Position numbers and translations under genes: made by a program | Shown here: one piece after another, positions 55,299-62,740 of the stretch | How the letters are laid out: each line of letters opens with the position of its first letter | Position numbering within the stretch: position 1 is the first letter of the stretch | Source: PGYR01 sp034670025 | GTDB lineage: Bacteria > Bacteroidota > Ignavibacteria > Kapaibacteriales > UBA2268 | Direction: 5' to 3' | Assembly: GCA_034670025.1 (NCBI GenBank) | Contig: JAXMOE010000005.1 | Location: forward strand, 203,849-267,848 | Length of the DNA stretch: 64,000 nucleotides | Notes under the pieces: model-generated | What the model was told of the DNA's origin: nothing | Database searches by the model: none | The model's input: only the letters and a program-made list of their open reading frames with translations

Positions 55299-56801
55299 TT
55301 GTCAAAAGAAAAAAATAATAATGACAACAAAGGTAAATCCAAATACTTTGACATTGGTGATTTGAATCACGGTGGTGAGCAGGTAAAGAAAAAGACTGGG
55401 TCTCTTATTGAAACTTCAGACTCTTTTCGAGACACTCAATCTACTATTAGCCAATCGGGTAGAGTGTGGGTATATCCGCAAAAACCAGAAGGCCCAAGAT
55501 ACGATAAAAGAACAATAGTCAGCTACATATTGCTGGCTATTTTCTTCATTACCCCATTTATCAAAATAAATGGCAACCCACTGATGATGTTCAATGTGGT
55601 AGAACGTAAGTTTATCATATTTGGCTCTGTCTTTTGGCCACAAGATTTTATTATCTTAGCACTAACTTTCCTTACATTAGTAATATCTATTGTACTGTTT
55701 ACTTCGGCTTGGGGACGAGTCTGGTGTGGGTGGTTCTGTCCTCAGACCATATTTATGGAAATGGTATTCCGTAAGATTGAGTACAAGATAGAAGGAAATG
55801 CAAACAAGCAAAGATTGCTAAACAGAATGCCTTGGAACAAGGAAAAGATACTCAAAAAAGGGTCAAAATTACTAATATTCTATGCCTTATCTTTCCTCAT
55901 TGGTAATCTATTTCTATCCTATATTATTGGTGTCGATGCACTTTTCGAAATAATCACTTCGCCAATAAGTGAACACGCAGGTGGATTTACTGCAATGCTA
56001 ATTTTTTCAGGTGTTTTCTTTGGTGTTTTTGCTTGGTTCCGTGAGCAAGCGTGTACTTTCGTTTGCCCTTATGGTAGGCTGCAATCAGTGCTATTAGACA
56101 AGGAATCAATAGTTGTAGCTTATGATTATGTACGTGGCGAAAAGCGTGAGAAATTCACTAAGAAAAGAAGCGAAGACGCTGGCGATTGTATCGATTGTAA
56201 GAAGTGCGTGTTCGTCTGTCCAACTGGTATTGATATCAGAAATGGTACTCAGATGGAATGTGTTAACTGTACTGCCTGTATGGATGCCTGCGATGCAGTA
56301 ATGGACCGAATTGGCAAACCAAAAGGACTAATCCGCTATGCTTCAGAAAATAATATAAAAGACGGCAAGAAATTCCGTTACACAGGTAGAATGAAATTCT
56401 ACACAGCTATTATTGCAATATTAGTAGGCGTTATAGTTTATCTACTTGCTAGTCGTAGCAATGTGGATACTCGAATACTTAGAGCAAAAGGACAAACTTA
56501 CACTTTGACTCAAGATAATAAGGTTTCTAACTTATTTACAATGAAGTCAATCAATAAGACTTATGAGCCACTCAAATATACTATTGTCACTCCTGACTAT
56601 AATTCGGAGATAGAAGTGATAGGTGGCAGAGAATTGGTTGTACCTGGGAATGATGTTATAAACGTTACCTTCTTGCTCAAAATACCTCGGTCGGAGTTAA
56701 AACCAGACAATAATAGAATAGTTATTGAGTTATTAGATGAAGAAGGAAATATCTTTGAATCTTTAAAAACAAATTTCTCTGCTCCGGCAGAAGGACAGTA
56801 G
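55299..56801 (+). CDS. ccoG: CcoG, cbb3 oxidase accessory ferredoxin-like protein
   Basis: The start is TTG, supported by AGGAG about 10 nt upstream and by the absence of any in-frame Met before the first membrane helix. CcoG/FixG reduces copper for cbb3 assembly. The 500 residues contain five or so membrane helices, the motif WGRVWCGWFCPQTIFMEMVF, FREQACTFVCPYGRLQS, and two [4Fe-4S] sites, CIDCKKCVFVCP and CVNCTACMDACD. A final periplasmic immunoglobulin-like domain (about 390-500) ends the protein, as usual for the family. Confidence 0.95.
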   Translation: MSKEKNNNDNKGKSKYFDIGDLNHGGEQVKKKTGSLIETSDSFRDTQSTISQSGRVWVYPQKPEGPRYDKRTIVSYILLAIFFITPFIKINGNPLMMFNVVERKFIIFGSVFWPQDFIILALTFLTLVISIVLFTSAWGRVWCGWFCPQTIFMEMVFRKIEYKIEGNANKQRLLNRMPWNKEKILKKGSKLLIFYALSFLIGNLFLSYIIGVDALFEIITSPISEHAGGFTAMLIFSGVFFGVFAWFREQACTFVCPYGRLQSVLLDKESIVVAYDYVRGEKREKFTKKRSEDAGDCIDCKKCVFVCPTGIDIRNGTQMECVNCTACMDACDAVMDRIGKPKGLIRYASENNIKDGKKFRYTGRMKFYTAIIAILVGVIVYLLASRSNVDTRILRAKGQTYTLTQDNKVSNLFTMKSINKTYEPLKYTIVTPDYNSEIEVIGGRELVVPGNDVINVTFLLKIPRSELKPDNNRIVIELLDEEGNIFESLKTNFSAPAEGQ

Positions 56802-56802
56802 T

Positions 56803-57243
56803 ATGAAACTCAATTGGGGAACTGGTATAGCTATATTTTACATAGCATTCGTAGTGGCAATACTCTCGTTTGTATTTTGGGTCTCTCAATTCAAGCCAGA
56901 TTTGGTAACTGATGATTACTACGCAGAAGAACAAGTTTATCAGCAAGTAATAGACAAAAAGAATAATGTTAATCAACTAGAAGGGAATGTAGTTGTCGAT
57001 GCTAATGTGTCTTCAATCAATGTTTCTCTTCCTGTTGGATTGGCAGAGCAAGCGGTAGAAGGCGTGCTTTTTCTATACCGTCAATCAGATCAAGATTTGG
57101 ATATGAAGTTCAACTTTGCTGGCGTTGAGCGAATGTACACATTCAACTCTGAGAAGATTATAGCTGGCAACTGGACGGTTAAGTTAAGCTGGAACTCGGA
57201 AGGAGAAGAGTACTACTACGAGAAGAAAATAATGGTTAAGTGA
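56803..57243 (+). CDS. ccoH: CcoH/FixH-like cbb3 assembly protein
   Basis: This 146-residue protein has one N-terminal membrane helix (GIAIFYIAFVVAILSFVFWV) followed by PDLVTDDYYAEEQVYQQVID, the conserved FixH block, and a periplasmic beta domain. CcoH stays with the mature oxidase or assists its assembly. It starts 1 nt after the ccoG stop and its own stop codon overlaps the ATG of the next gene, so the block is tightly coupled. Confidence 0.88.
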   Translation: MKLNWGTGIAIFYIAFVVAILSFVFWVSQFKPDLVTDDYYAEEQVYQQVIDKKNNVNQLEGNVVVDANVSSINVSLPVGLAEQAVEGVLFLYRQSDQDLDMKFNFAGVERMYTFNSEKIIAGNWTVKLSWNSEGEEYYYEKKIMVK

Positions 57244-57950
57244 TGGAACTAATCGCTGGATTTTCATTAGGAATATTAGGTAGCTTGCACTGTGTAGGTA
57301 TGTGCGGACCTATAGCTTTGGCTATCCCTCATAAATCAAATGACAAATTATCTGTCGCCGCTGATAATGCCCTTTACAACGGCGGCAGAATTATTACCTA
57401 TATGGTGTTGGGGTCTATTCTTGGATTGCTTGGCGCCGCTATTAGTTTTTCGGGAATTCAAGAAAAACTAAGTATTATTATTGGTGTAATAATGTTGGTG
57501 CTTACCTTTGCACCTAAGGCATTCAAGCTCTCGAACAAAGCAAATACTTTCTTTTACTCCAAAGTAGGTAGGTTAAAAAAATACTTTTCTACATTTCTAA
57601 AAAAACGTGGCAAACCTGCATTGCTAGGTTTGGGTTTGCTCAACGGATTGCTTCCTTGCGGCTTGGTCTATGTCGCACTTGCTGCATCTATTGGAATAGC
57701 CGACTATACTAATAGTATGCTGTTTATGGCTGGATTTGGTCTCGGTACTGCCCCTGCTATGTTTGCGGTGGGTATGCTCGGTACAATGGCAAGCCCCAAA
57801 GTTAGACAGAATTTTTCAAAATTAGTGCCCTACGGAATTGCCGTAGTGGCTATCCTAATGATAATGCGAGGCATGGCATTGGGCATTCCTTACATCTCAC
57901 CTGAGTTACCTGATACGGTAAAGCAACCAGTCGAAAATTGTTGTCATTGA
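57243..57950 (+). CDS. Sulfite exporter TauE/SafE-like membrane protein of the cbb3 operon
   Basis: The ATG at 57243 overlaps the ccoH stop as TGATG; a GTG one codon upstream is an alternative. The 235 residues form about six membrane helices and begin with SLGILGSLHCVGMCGPIALA, the CxxxC motif of the SafE/DsbD-like family linked to copper or redox handling for cbb3 oxidase. LLNGLLPCGLVYVALAASI is the internal repeat motif. It ends in a Cys-Cys-His tail (ENCCH) that could bind metal. No CcoI copper ATPase gene follows, so this protein may help supply copper; that is an inference. Confidence 0.85.
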   Translation: MELIAGFSLGILGSLHCVGMCGPIALAIPHKSNDKLSVAADNALYNGGRIITYMVLGSILGLLGAAISFSGIQEKLSIIIGVIMLVLTFAPKAFKLSNKANTFFYSKVGRLKKYFSTFLKKRGKPALLGLGLLNGLLPCGLVYVALAASIGIADYTNSMLFMAGFGLGTAPAMFAVGMLGTMASPKVRQNFSKLVPYGIAVVAILMIMRGMALGIPYISPELPDTVKQPVENCCH

Positions 57951-58003
57951 TGAAGAATTAGTTATATTGGTACATCTATCACTAATTCGTGGAGGAAAAC
58001 ACG

Positions 58004-58696
58004 ATGAAAAACTACATTATATTCATTATTCTGAGCGGTATTCTACTCATTTCTTGTACTGAGGACAGTACTGAACCAAGCAATAGTTCTACCCTAAAGA
58101 TTAGGGCATCTATCGATAACCCCCTGTTGACCAAGAGCAAAAAAGCCGGTATTTTGGCTACAAACGTAGATTCAATGCGGATAAATAGCTTTAGGGCGAT
58201 TATTTCCAGCATAAAGCTAAATGATTCAGTAGAGGATGAAAAAAAGAAAACTGGGCCGTTTTTAGTTGGCTATACCGATAAAGATGGTGGTTATGTAGTT
58301 ACTGAAATGAGCTTACCAGAAGGTAGTTACGAGAAAATTAAGTTTGAACTTCACAAATTCCCTGGCAATGACTGGAAACCTTATGAAGGTGATGGCGTCT
58401 TTGGTGACTTTGCTAATGAAAAGAAAAACACAATCTTGGCTAGTGGCACTTACTACATCAAAGGAGAGACATATCCATTTGAATTCGAAAGCAATCAAAC
58501 AGAAAATCTCAGCTTGAAATTTCGTGAGCCATTGGAGCTAAAAAGCGGTGCTGTAGAAGAAATAGTGTTAGAACTAACAGCAAGCAATTTATTTATGAGT
58601 GGAGACGATATTTTACCTCCAACAACTGAGTATCAAAAAGAAATTGAAAAGAATATTCATCAATCAATAGTTGCGGTTAAGTCTTATACTAAGTAG
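58004..58696 (+). CDS. Lipoprotein, DUF4382-like
   Basis: The ATG at 58004 follows GGAGG at 8 nt and begins a lipoprotein signal peptide (lipobox LISC, about Cys18). A short linker (TEDSTEPSNSS) leads into a roughly 200-residue beta domain whose order of strands (LKIRASIDNPLL, DSMRINSFRAIISSIKLN, MSLPEGSYEKIKFELHKF, LELTASNLFMSGDDILP) resembles the DUF4382 carbohydrate-binding-like lipoproteins, though the match is weak. It follows the oxidase operon by 53 nt with its own ribosome-binding site. No role in respiration is implied. Confidence 0.7.
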   Translation: MKNYIIFIILSGILLISCTEDSTEPSNSSTLKIRASIDNPLLTKSKKAGILATNVDSMRINSFRAIISSIKLNDSVEDEKKKTGPFLVGYTDKDGGYVVTEMSLPEGSYEKIKFELHKFPGNDWKPYEGDGVFGDFANEKKNTILASGTYYIKGETYPFEFESNQTENLSLKFREPLELKSGAVEEIVLELTASNLFMSGDDILPPTTEYQKEIEKNIHQSIVAVKSYTK

Positions 58697-58827
58697 AGTG
58701 CTTTTCCAAGAAAATAGAGTTCTAGCTCATCAATGTTAAAATCAGAGATGGACTTTTTTTTTATAATTAATTCACTTCCTTTTTGTAAGTTAATGTATAT
58801 CATTAATATCATAAAAGGAGAACTTAT

Positions 58828-59517
58828 ATGAAAAAACTATTAGCAGAGTACATTGGAACACTGTGGTTAGTGCTCGGAGGTTGTGGTAGTGCTGTTTTGG
58901 CAGCTGGTTACCCAGAGTTAGGAATAGGGTTTGTAGGTGTGGCTTTGGCTTTTGGACTAACGGTATTGACTATGGCCTATGCTATTGGTCATATCTCGGG
59001 TTGTCACCTCAATCCAGCAGTCTCTATTGGACTATGGGCGGGTGGTAGATTCGACGCTAAAGATTTATTACCATACATTGTAGCACAGCTATTGGGAGCG
59101 GCAACTGGTGCTGGTATATTGTATATAATTGCAAGTGGTGCACCTGGTTTTGAATTAGGTGGCTTCGCTGCCAATGGCTACGGTGAACACTCCCCAGGCG
59201 GATACAGTATGATGTCTGCATTGGTTACGGAAGTAGTATTGACGTTTATGTTCCTAATAATTATATTGGGCTCAACTTACCCCAAAGCTCCAGCTGGGTT
59301 AGCCGGCATTGCAATTGGGTTATGTCTTACATTAATACACTTGATTTCTATTCCTGTTACCAACACGTCCGTGAATCCCGCAAGGAGTACTAGCCAAGCA
59401 ATATTTGCAGGTGGCTTGGCTATGGAACAACTGTGGTTATTCTGGTTAGCTCCTATTGTCGGAGCATTGTTGGCTGGGTTCGTATATAAATTTATGTCAC
59501 CTGTCGAGGAAGACTAA
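58828..59517 (+). CDS. aqpZ: Aquaporin Z
   Basis: This 229-residue channel for water has six membrane helices and two NPA half-helices: HLNPAVSIGLW (about 62-72) and NTSVNPARSTSQAIFAGG (about 176-193). The selectivity residues are those of a water channel rather than a glycerol facilitator: the short loop and the RSTSQAIF segment match AqpZ. The start MKKLLAEYIGTLWLVLGGCGSA (quoted in part) is standard. AAGGAG lies 8 nt before the ATG. It is monocistronic with a terminator 23 nt downstream. Confidence 0.96.
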   Translation: MKKLLAEYIGTLWLVLGGCGSAVLAAGYPELGIGFVGVALAFGLTVLTMAYAIGHISGCHLNPAVSIGLWAGGRFDAKDLLPYIVAQLLGAATGAGILYIIASGAPGFELGGFAANGYGEHSPGGYSMMSALVTEVVLTFMFLIIILGSTYPKAPAGLAGIAIGLCLTLIHLISIPVTNTSVNPARSTSQAIFAGGLAMEQLWLFWLAPIVGALLAGFVYKFMSPVEED

Positions 59518-59539
59518 GTAGAATTGAAGTAATATTATT

Positions 59540-59570
59540 GCCCATTATTTAGTAAATAGTGGGCTTTTTT
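59540..59570. terminator. Rho-independent terminator between aqpZ and the DtxR gene
   Basis: GCCCATTATTTA (59540-59551) pairs with TAAATAGTGGGC (59553-59564) with one G-U pair, followed by TTTTTT. The innermost pairs open into the loop. It ends aqpZ; the T-run touches the stop codon of the convergent regulator gene. Confidence 0.85.
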
Positions 59571-60231
59571 ATATCATTTCCACAAACACATTTTCGCAAA
59601 ACTTAGCTGATACTGACAACTCTTCGTCATTAAATCGGATAAGCACAGAGCCATCAAAATCACGTTTCTCCAGCACTAATATCTCGCTACTTAGCTCCAA
59701 TCCAATTTTTGTGACATACTTCAGGAACTCCACCGAGCCGTCTTTGACAGCAACAATCTTACATTTTTGGTTTGTGTCTATTTCTGCCAATGTAGTTTTG
59801 GGTTTTACTATATATCCGCCATCACTTGTTGGTATTGTTGTGCCGTGTGGATCAGTTTTGGGAAAGCCAAGAAATCTATCCAATTCCGAGATTAGCTTTT
59901 CTGATTTTATGTGTTCCAACTGCTCAGCAACTACGTGCACCTCGTCCCAAGTAAAGTTCATAAACTTATAAAGGAATGTTTCCCAAAGACGGTGCTTTCT
60001 AATTAGTCCAAGAGCGAGCGATCGCCCCTCATCAGTCAAATCAATTTTGCCATACTTCTTGTAAGAAACAAGTTCTTTTGCTTTCAGCTTTTTTAGCATA
60101 CCATTAACAGCGGCAGGTGAGAACCCGAGTCTGTCTGCTATTTGGTTTGTGCCAACTTTGTCGCCTTCTAGTTCAACAGTTAGGTTGAACAAAGCTTTTA
60201 GGTAATCTTCTTCGTTTTTAGTCAATTTCAT
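59569..60231 (-). CDS. DtxR/MntR-family metal-dependent repressor
   Basis: The 220 residues contain an N-terminal winged helix-turn-helix (about 1-62, with NQIADRLGFSPAAVNGMLKK as the recognition part), a metal-binding and dimerisation domain (about 63-140, with RKHRLWETFLYKFMNFTWDEVH and EQLEHIKSEKLISELDRFLG) and a FeoA/SH3-like C-terminal domain (about 150-220). It should repress iron or manganese uptake genes when metal is bound. No transporter gene lies next to it, so its targets are elsewhere. A TAACTTTG box lies 34 nt upstream of the ATG. Confidence 0.92.
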   Translation of the reverse strand: MKLTKNEEDYLKALFNLTVELEGDKVGTNQIADRLGFSPAAVNGMLKKLKAKELVSYKKYGKIDLTDEGRSLALGLIRKHRLWETFLYKFMNFTWDEVHVVAEQLEHIKSEKLISELDRFLGFPKTDPHGTTIPTSDGGYIVKPKTTLAEIDTNQKCKIVAVKDGSVEFLKYVTKIGLELSSEILVLEKRDFDGSVLIRFNDEELSVSAKFCENVFVEMI

Positions 60232-60264
60232 ATTAGTACATCGTATTTAGGTCTTTAGAGTATC

Positions 60265-60272
60265 CAAAGTTA
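60265..60272 (-). promoter_or_regulatory. Candidate -7 promoter box (TAACTTTG on minus strand)
   Basis: The plus strand reads CAAAGTTA, so the minus strand carries TAACTTTG 34 nt upstream of the DtxR-family start codon at 60231. Confidence 0.45.
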
Positions 60273-60377
60273 AAATAAATGTAAAAGTATTAAAAATAAA
60301 TTTGGTAATTATTGAAAGAATTGTCAATTTTGAATCTATCTTTTTTACAGAAGTTAGAAAACAATAGAAAGACACCT

Positions 60378-60452
60378 CGGGGTGTGGCGCAGTCCGGTTA
60401 GCGCACTTGGTTTGGGACCAAGGGGCCGCAGGTTCAAATCCTGCCACCCCGA
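60378..60452 (+). tRNA. tRNA-Pro (anticodon TGG)
   Basis: The 75-nt sequence folds as a cloverleaf: acceptor CGGGGTG (60378-60384) with CACCCCG (60445-60451), D stem GCGC/GCGC, anticodon stem CTTGG/CCAAG around TTTGGGA giving anticodon TGG, and a T arm with GGTTCAAATC. Discriminator A; CCA is not encoded. It is followed by its own terminator. Confidence 0.97.
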
Positions 60453-60456
60453 CATT

Positions 60457-60488
60457 AAAGCTCTTACATTTATGTAAGAGCTTTTTTT
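60457..60488 (+). terminator. Rho-independent terminator after tRNA-Pro
   Basis: AAAGCTCTTACAT (60457-60469) pairs perfectly with ATGTAAGAGCTTT (60472-60484) and is followed by further T residues, 4 nt after the tRNA discriminator base. Confidence 0.92.
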
Positions 60489-60539
60489 GTGGATTATGTA
60501 TACCGAAGGGGCAGCAGTGCCTGTGATGCTTTAGCTTTA

Positions 60540-60557
60540 TTCAAATCCTGCTCACCC
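60540..60557 (+). other. Possible tRNA 3'-end fragment
   Basis: TTCAAATCCTGC followed by TCACCC resembles the T-arm and acceptor 3' strand of the tRNA-Pro about 100 nt upstream (TTCAAATCCTGC then CACCC), with one inserted base. It could be a relic of a tRNA duplication or an attachment-site scar, or chance. Confidence 0.3.
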
Positions 60558-60672
60558 ACACTTATAGCATACTGTTTAAGATGAGGAGCAACAGGTAAAT
60601 TTCTTTATAATAAACTAGGAGGTTAGCTTAACCAAATTGTCGTAAACGAGTTTTCTATTTATTTTATGAAAT

Positions 60673-61971
60673 CTAAAATCTCAGTGACATACCGTATATA
60701 AGTCCAAACTTGTGAGTAGAAAGCAAGTTTGAATTGAAATGGTATATACCAGTAGTCCATTCTGGCCCTGCAAACATAGATAATTTGTTTGATACATCAT
60801 ATACCAATCCGGCAGACGCTTTAGTTACCCAACCTCGGTTAGTTCCACCAACTAATAGTGATGTCATTGGCTTTAGGTCTTCAGTAATTATGCTGAGGTT
60901 ACTAAATGTGTAATTTGCCTTCAAACCACCCCAAAAAGTCAGTTGATTTTCTAACATAGTCTCATCAGAATCAAATGTGCTTATGTTGACCTTGTTTACA
61001 AAAAACTCCTGCCCAAATTCGAGACCTAGTTCAAAATCATCGTTCACTGAATACATAAGGGCAATACCAATATTGTTAATTGTTGGTGATTCTACTACTG
61101 ACATGTTAGCATCAGTAAGTGAAGAGTTAGAGATACCTTTAACTTGTAAGTTGAACAGCAAGGCTCTGTCTGAGCTATACTCGTATTGCAAACGTTTAGA
61201 TGGATTTACAATAAACCCACTATTCTGACCACTATCATAATTTGAACTTAACTCTAATTGTCTATAATTATCGGCCAACTCTGCATTATTAGTCGTATTG
61301 ATATAATTATCACTATTATTGCCATAAGCTAACATACTCTCAGTAATATCAGTACTATTTCTTATTGCTACAGTATTAGATTTATCATTGTTACCAACAA
61401 CTTGATTGCTTGTTGAGTAAGCGTTACTGTTTCTAATTATATTATTAGCACCATTGTTAAAGTTGGAGTTACTTCTCACCAAACTTTCATTAGTATTAAT
61501 TTTATTACTACTTACGAATGGAATCGTCATTTCAATAGGTTCAGCCGATGCTAACTCAGCATATTGTTTGATTGTGCTTGTTTGCGTGCTGCTTATTTCG
61601 GCTGTATCATTATTATCCATTAGGAAGAGTGTAGATGCCACACCAAGAGTAGCTGCAATAACTGCTACGCCAACCTTGGAGGCTAAGAATGCCCCAGCCG
61701 CCGCAAATCCTGTGTTTTGTAAGTAATACCAAAGGCCACTACCACCCAACCCAATACCAGCTAAAACTCCACGACGCAATCTGTCGGGAGGTGTTTCCAA
61801 CTGTCCACTCATCATTTGTCGCATTCGCATAGTGTCCAGGAACTCTTGTTGAAGCTCCGGATTTTCTGCCAATGCGTTGAGTACTTCCGATGTATCTATC
61901 CCATCGGTTTCGCCGTCCAATAGCATTGCTAATTTTTCGGAATCTGTCATATTATTTTCGTTCATTTTCAT
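60673..61971 (-). CDS. Putative anti-sigma factor with outer-membrane-barrel-like C-terminus
   Basis: This 432-residue protein starts at an ATG overlapping the stop of the upstream ECF sigma gene (TAATG), the usual place of an anti-sigma factor. Residues 1-65 are soluble, helical and acidic (SEKLAMLLDGETDGIDTSEV, NPELQQEFLDTMRMRQMM), as in anti-sigma N-domains. A hydrophobic stretch follows (about 86-118, VGVAVIAATLGVASTLFLM), then a Ser/Asn-rich linker (about 125-255), then about 175 residues of alternating beta-strands (IGIALMYSVNDDFELGLEFG, LTFWGGLKANYTFSNLSI, ASAGLVYDVSNKLSMFAGPE, LIYGMSLRF) ending in Phe, as in outer-membrane barrels. It may thus span both membranes. No His-Cys zinc motif is seen. 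Confidence 0.72.
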   Translation of the reverse strand: MKMNENNMTDSEKLAMLLDGETDGIDTSEVLNALAENPELQQEFLDTMRMRQMMSGQLETPPDRLRRGVLAGIGLGGSGLWYYLQNTGFAAAGAFLASKVGVAVIAATLGVASTLFLMDNNDTAEISSTQTSTIKQYAELASAEPIEMTIPFVSSNKINTNESLVRSNSNFNNGANNIIRNSNAYSTSNQVVGNNDKSNTVAIRNSTDITESMLAYGNNSDNYINTTNNAELADNYRQLELSSNYDSGQNSGFIVNPSKRLQYEYSSDRALLFNLQVKGISNSSLTDANMSVVESPTINNIGIALMYSVNDDFELGLEFGQEFFVNKVNISTFDSDETMLENQLTFWGGLKANYTFSNLSIITEDLKPMTSLLVGGTNRGWVTKASAGLVYDVSNKLSMFAGPEWTTGIYHFNSNLLSTHKFGLIYGMSLRF

Positions 61972-62540
61972 TAACTATAATCTTTTATTTCATCAAAGTA
62001 AGGAGCCAATAGTTCTTTAATCTTACCTTTAGCTCTATATATTCTAATTCTAACTATGGGCATCGTTGTATCCAGAGCTTCGGCTATCTCTTTGTAAGAC
62101 ATATCCATATACTCACGCAACACAATGACTTCTCTGTATTTTTTAGGCAAAGCATCGAGTGCGGTTTGCAACAGTTCGTTTAGTTGTCTATTATCATAAG
62201 ATTTATCATAATGTGGCAACTCCAAATCGTCTAACGAGACCTTATCATTATACTTTTTCGCTTTTTCGTTCAAACATAAGTTCCGTGCAATTTTCAACAG
62301 ATAGCCAGATACATTGGTCATCTTTCTGTCTTTGTTGGCACTAGTGTAGAAGCGAGTAAAAGTCTCTTGAAACATATCATCAGCCATAGGCCCATTGTTC
62401 AATACCTTCCTGCAATAGGTATAGATATTGGGAGAATAGCGCCTGTAAAGCTCATCAAATGCTTTTTTGGAGTCCGATTTGGAACCAGAAAGCATATAAT
62501 AAAGCTCAGCGTCCGATATGGTTGTAAAGTCTTTGCTCAT
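61971..62540 (-). CDS. ECF-type RNA polymerase sigma factor
   Basis: The 189 residues are a minimal sigma-70 of the extracytoplasmic function type: region 2 (about 24-95, with FDELYRRYSPNIYTYCRKVL, ADDMFQETFTRFYTSA and NVSGYLLKIARNLCLNEK) and region 4 (about 126-180, with LPKKYREVIVLREYMDMSYK and EIAEALDTTMPIVRIRIYRA). It should direct transcription of envelope or surface genes when released by its partner. The stop codon overlaps the ATG of the putative anti-sigma gene. A 17-bp palindrome lies 17 nt upstream of its ATG. Confidence 0.93.
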   Translation of the reverse strand: MSKDFTTISDAELYYMLSGSKSDSKKAFDELYRRYSPNIYTYCRKVLNNGPMADDMFQETFTRFYTSANKDRKMTNVSGYLLKIARNLCLNEKAKKYNDKVSLDDLELPHYDKSYDNRQLNELLQTALDALPKKYREVIVLREYMDMSYKEIAEALDTTMPIVRIRIYRAKGKIKELLAPYFDEIKDYS

Positions 62541-62556
62541 AGCTGTTTGATATAAT

Positions 62557-62573
62557 AACAGATTAAATCTGTT
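62557..62573. promoter_or_regulatory. Perfect 17-bp palindrome upstream of the ECF sigma gene
   Basis: AACAGATT at 62557-62564 and AATCTGTT at 62566-62573 are exact reverse complements around a single central A. It lies 17 nt before the sigma start codon, in the likely 5' untranslated region or promoter. It may be an operator; on the plus strand a short T-run follows, but no plus-strand gene ends here. Confidence 0.4.
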
Positions 62574-62740
62574 TTTGTCACAAAATATCCGATTGTTTAG
62601 TTAATAGATGATTATGTTATGTATTTATTATACGTTACATTTTGGCTATCAGATTATAATATATCACAATCGTCACTTTTAGCAAAGTGCTCGTGCTGAG
62701 CTATAAGTCGAAGTATTAGCGTTTAGTAATAAATAAACCC

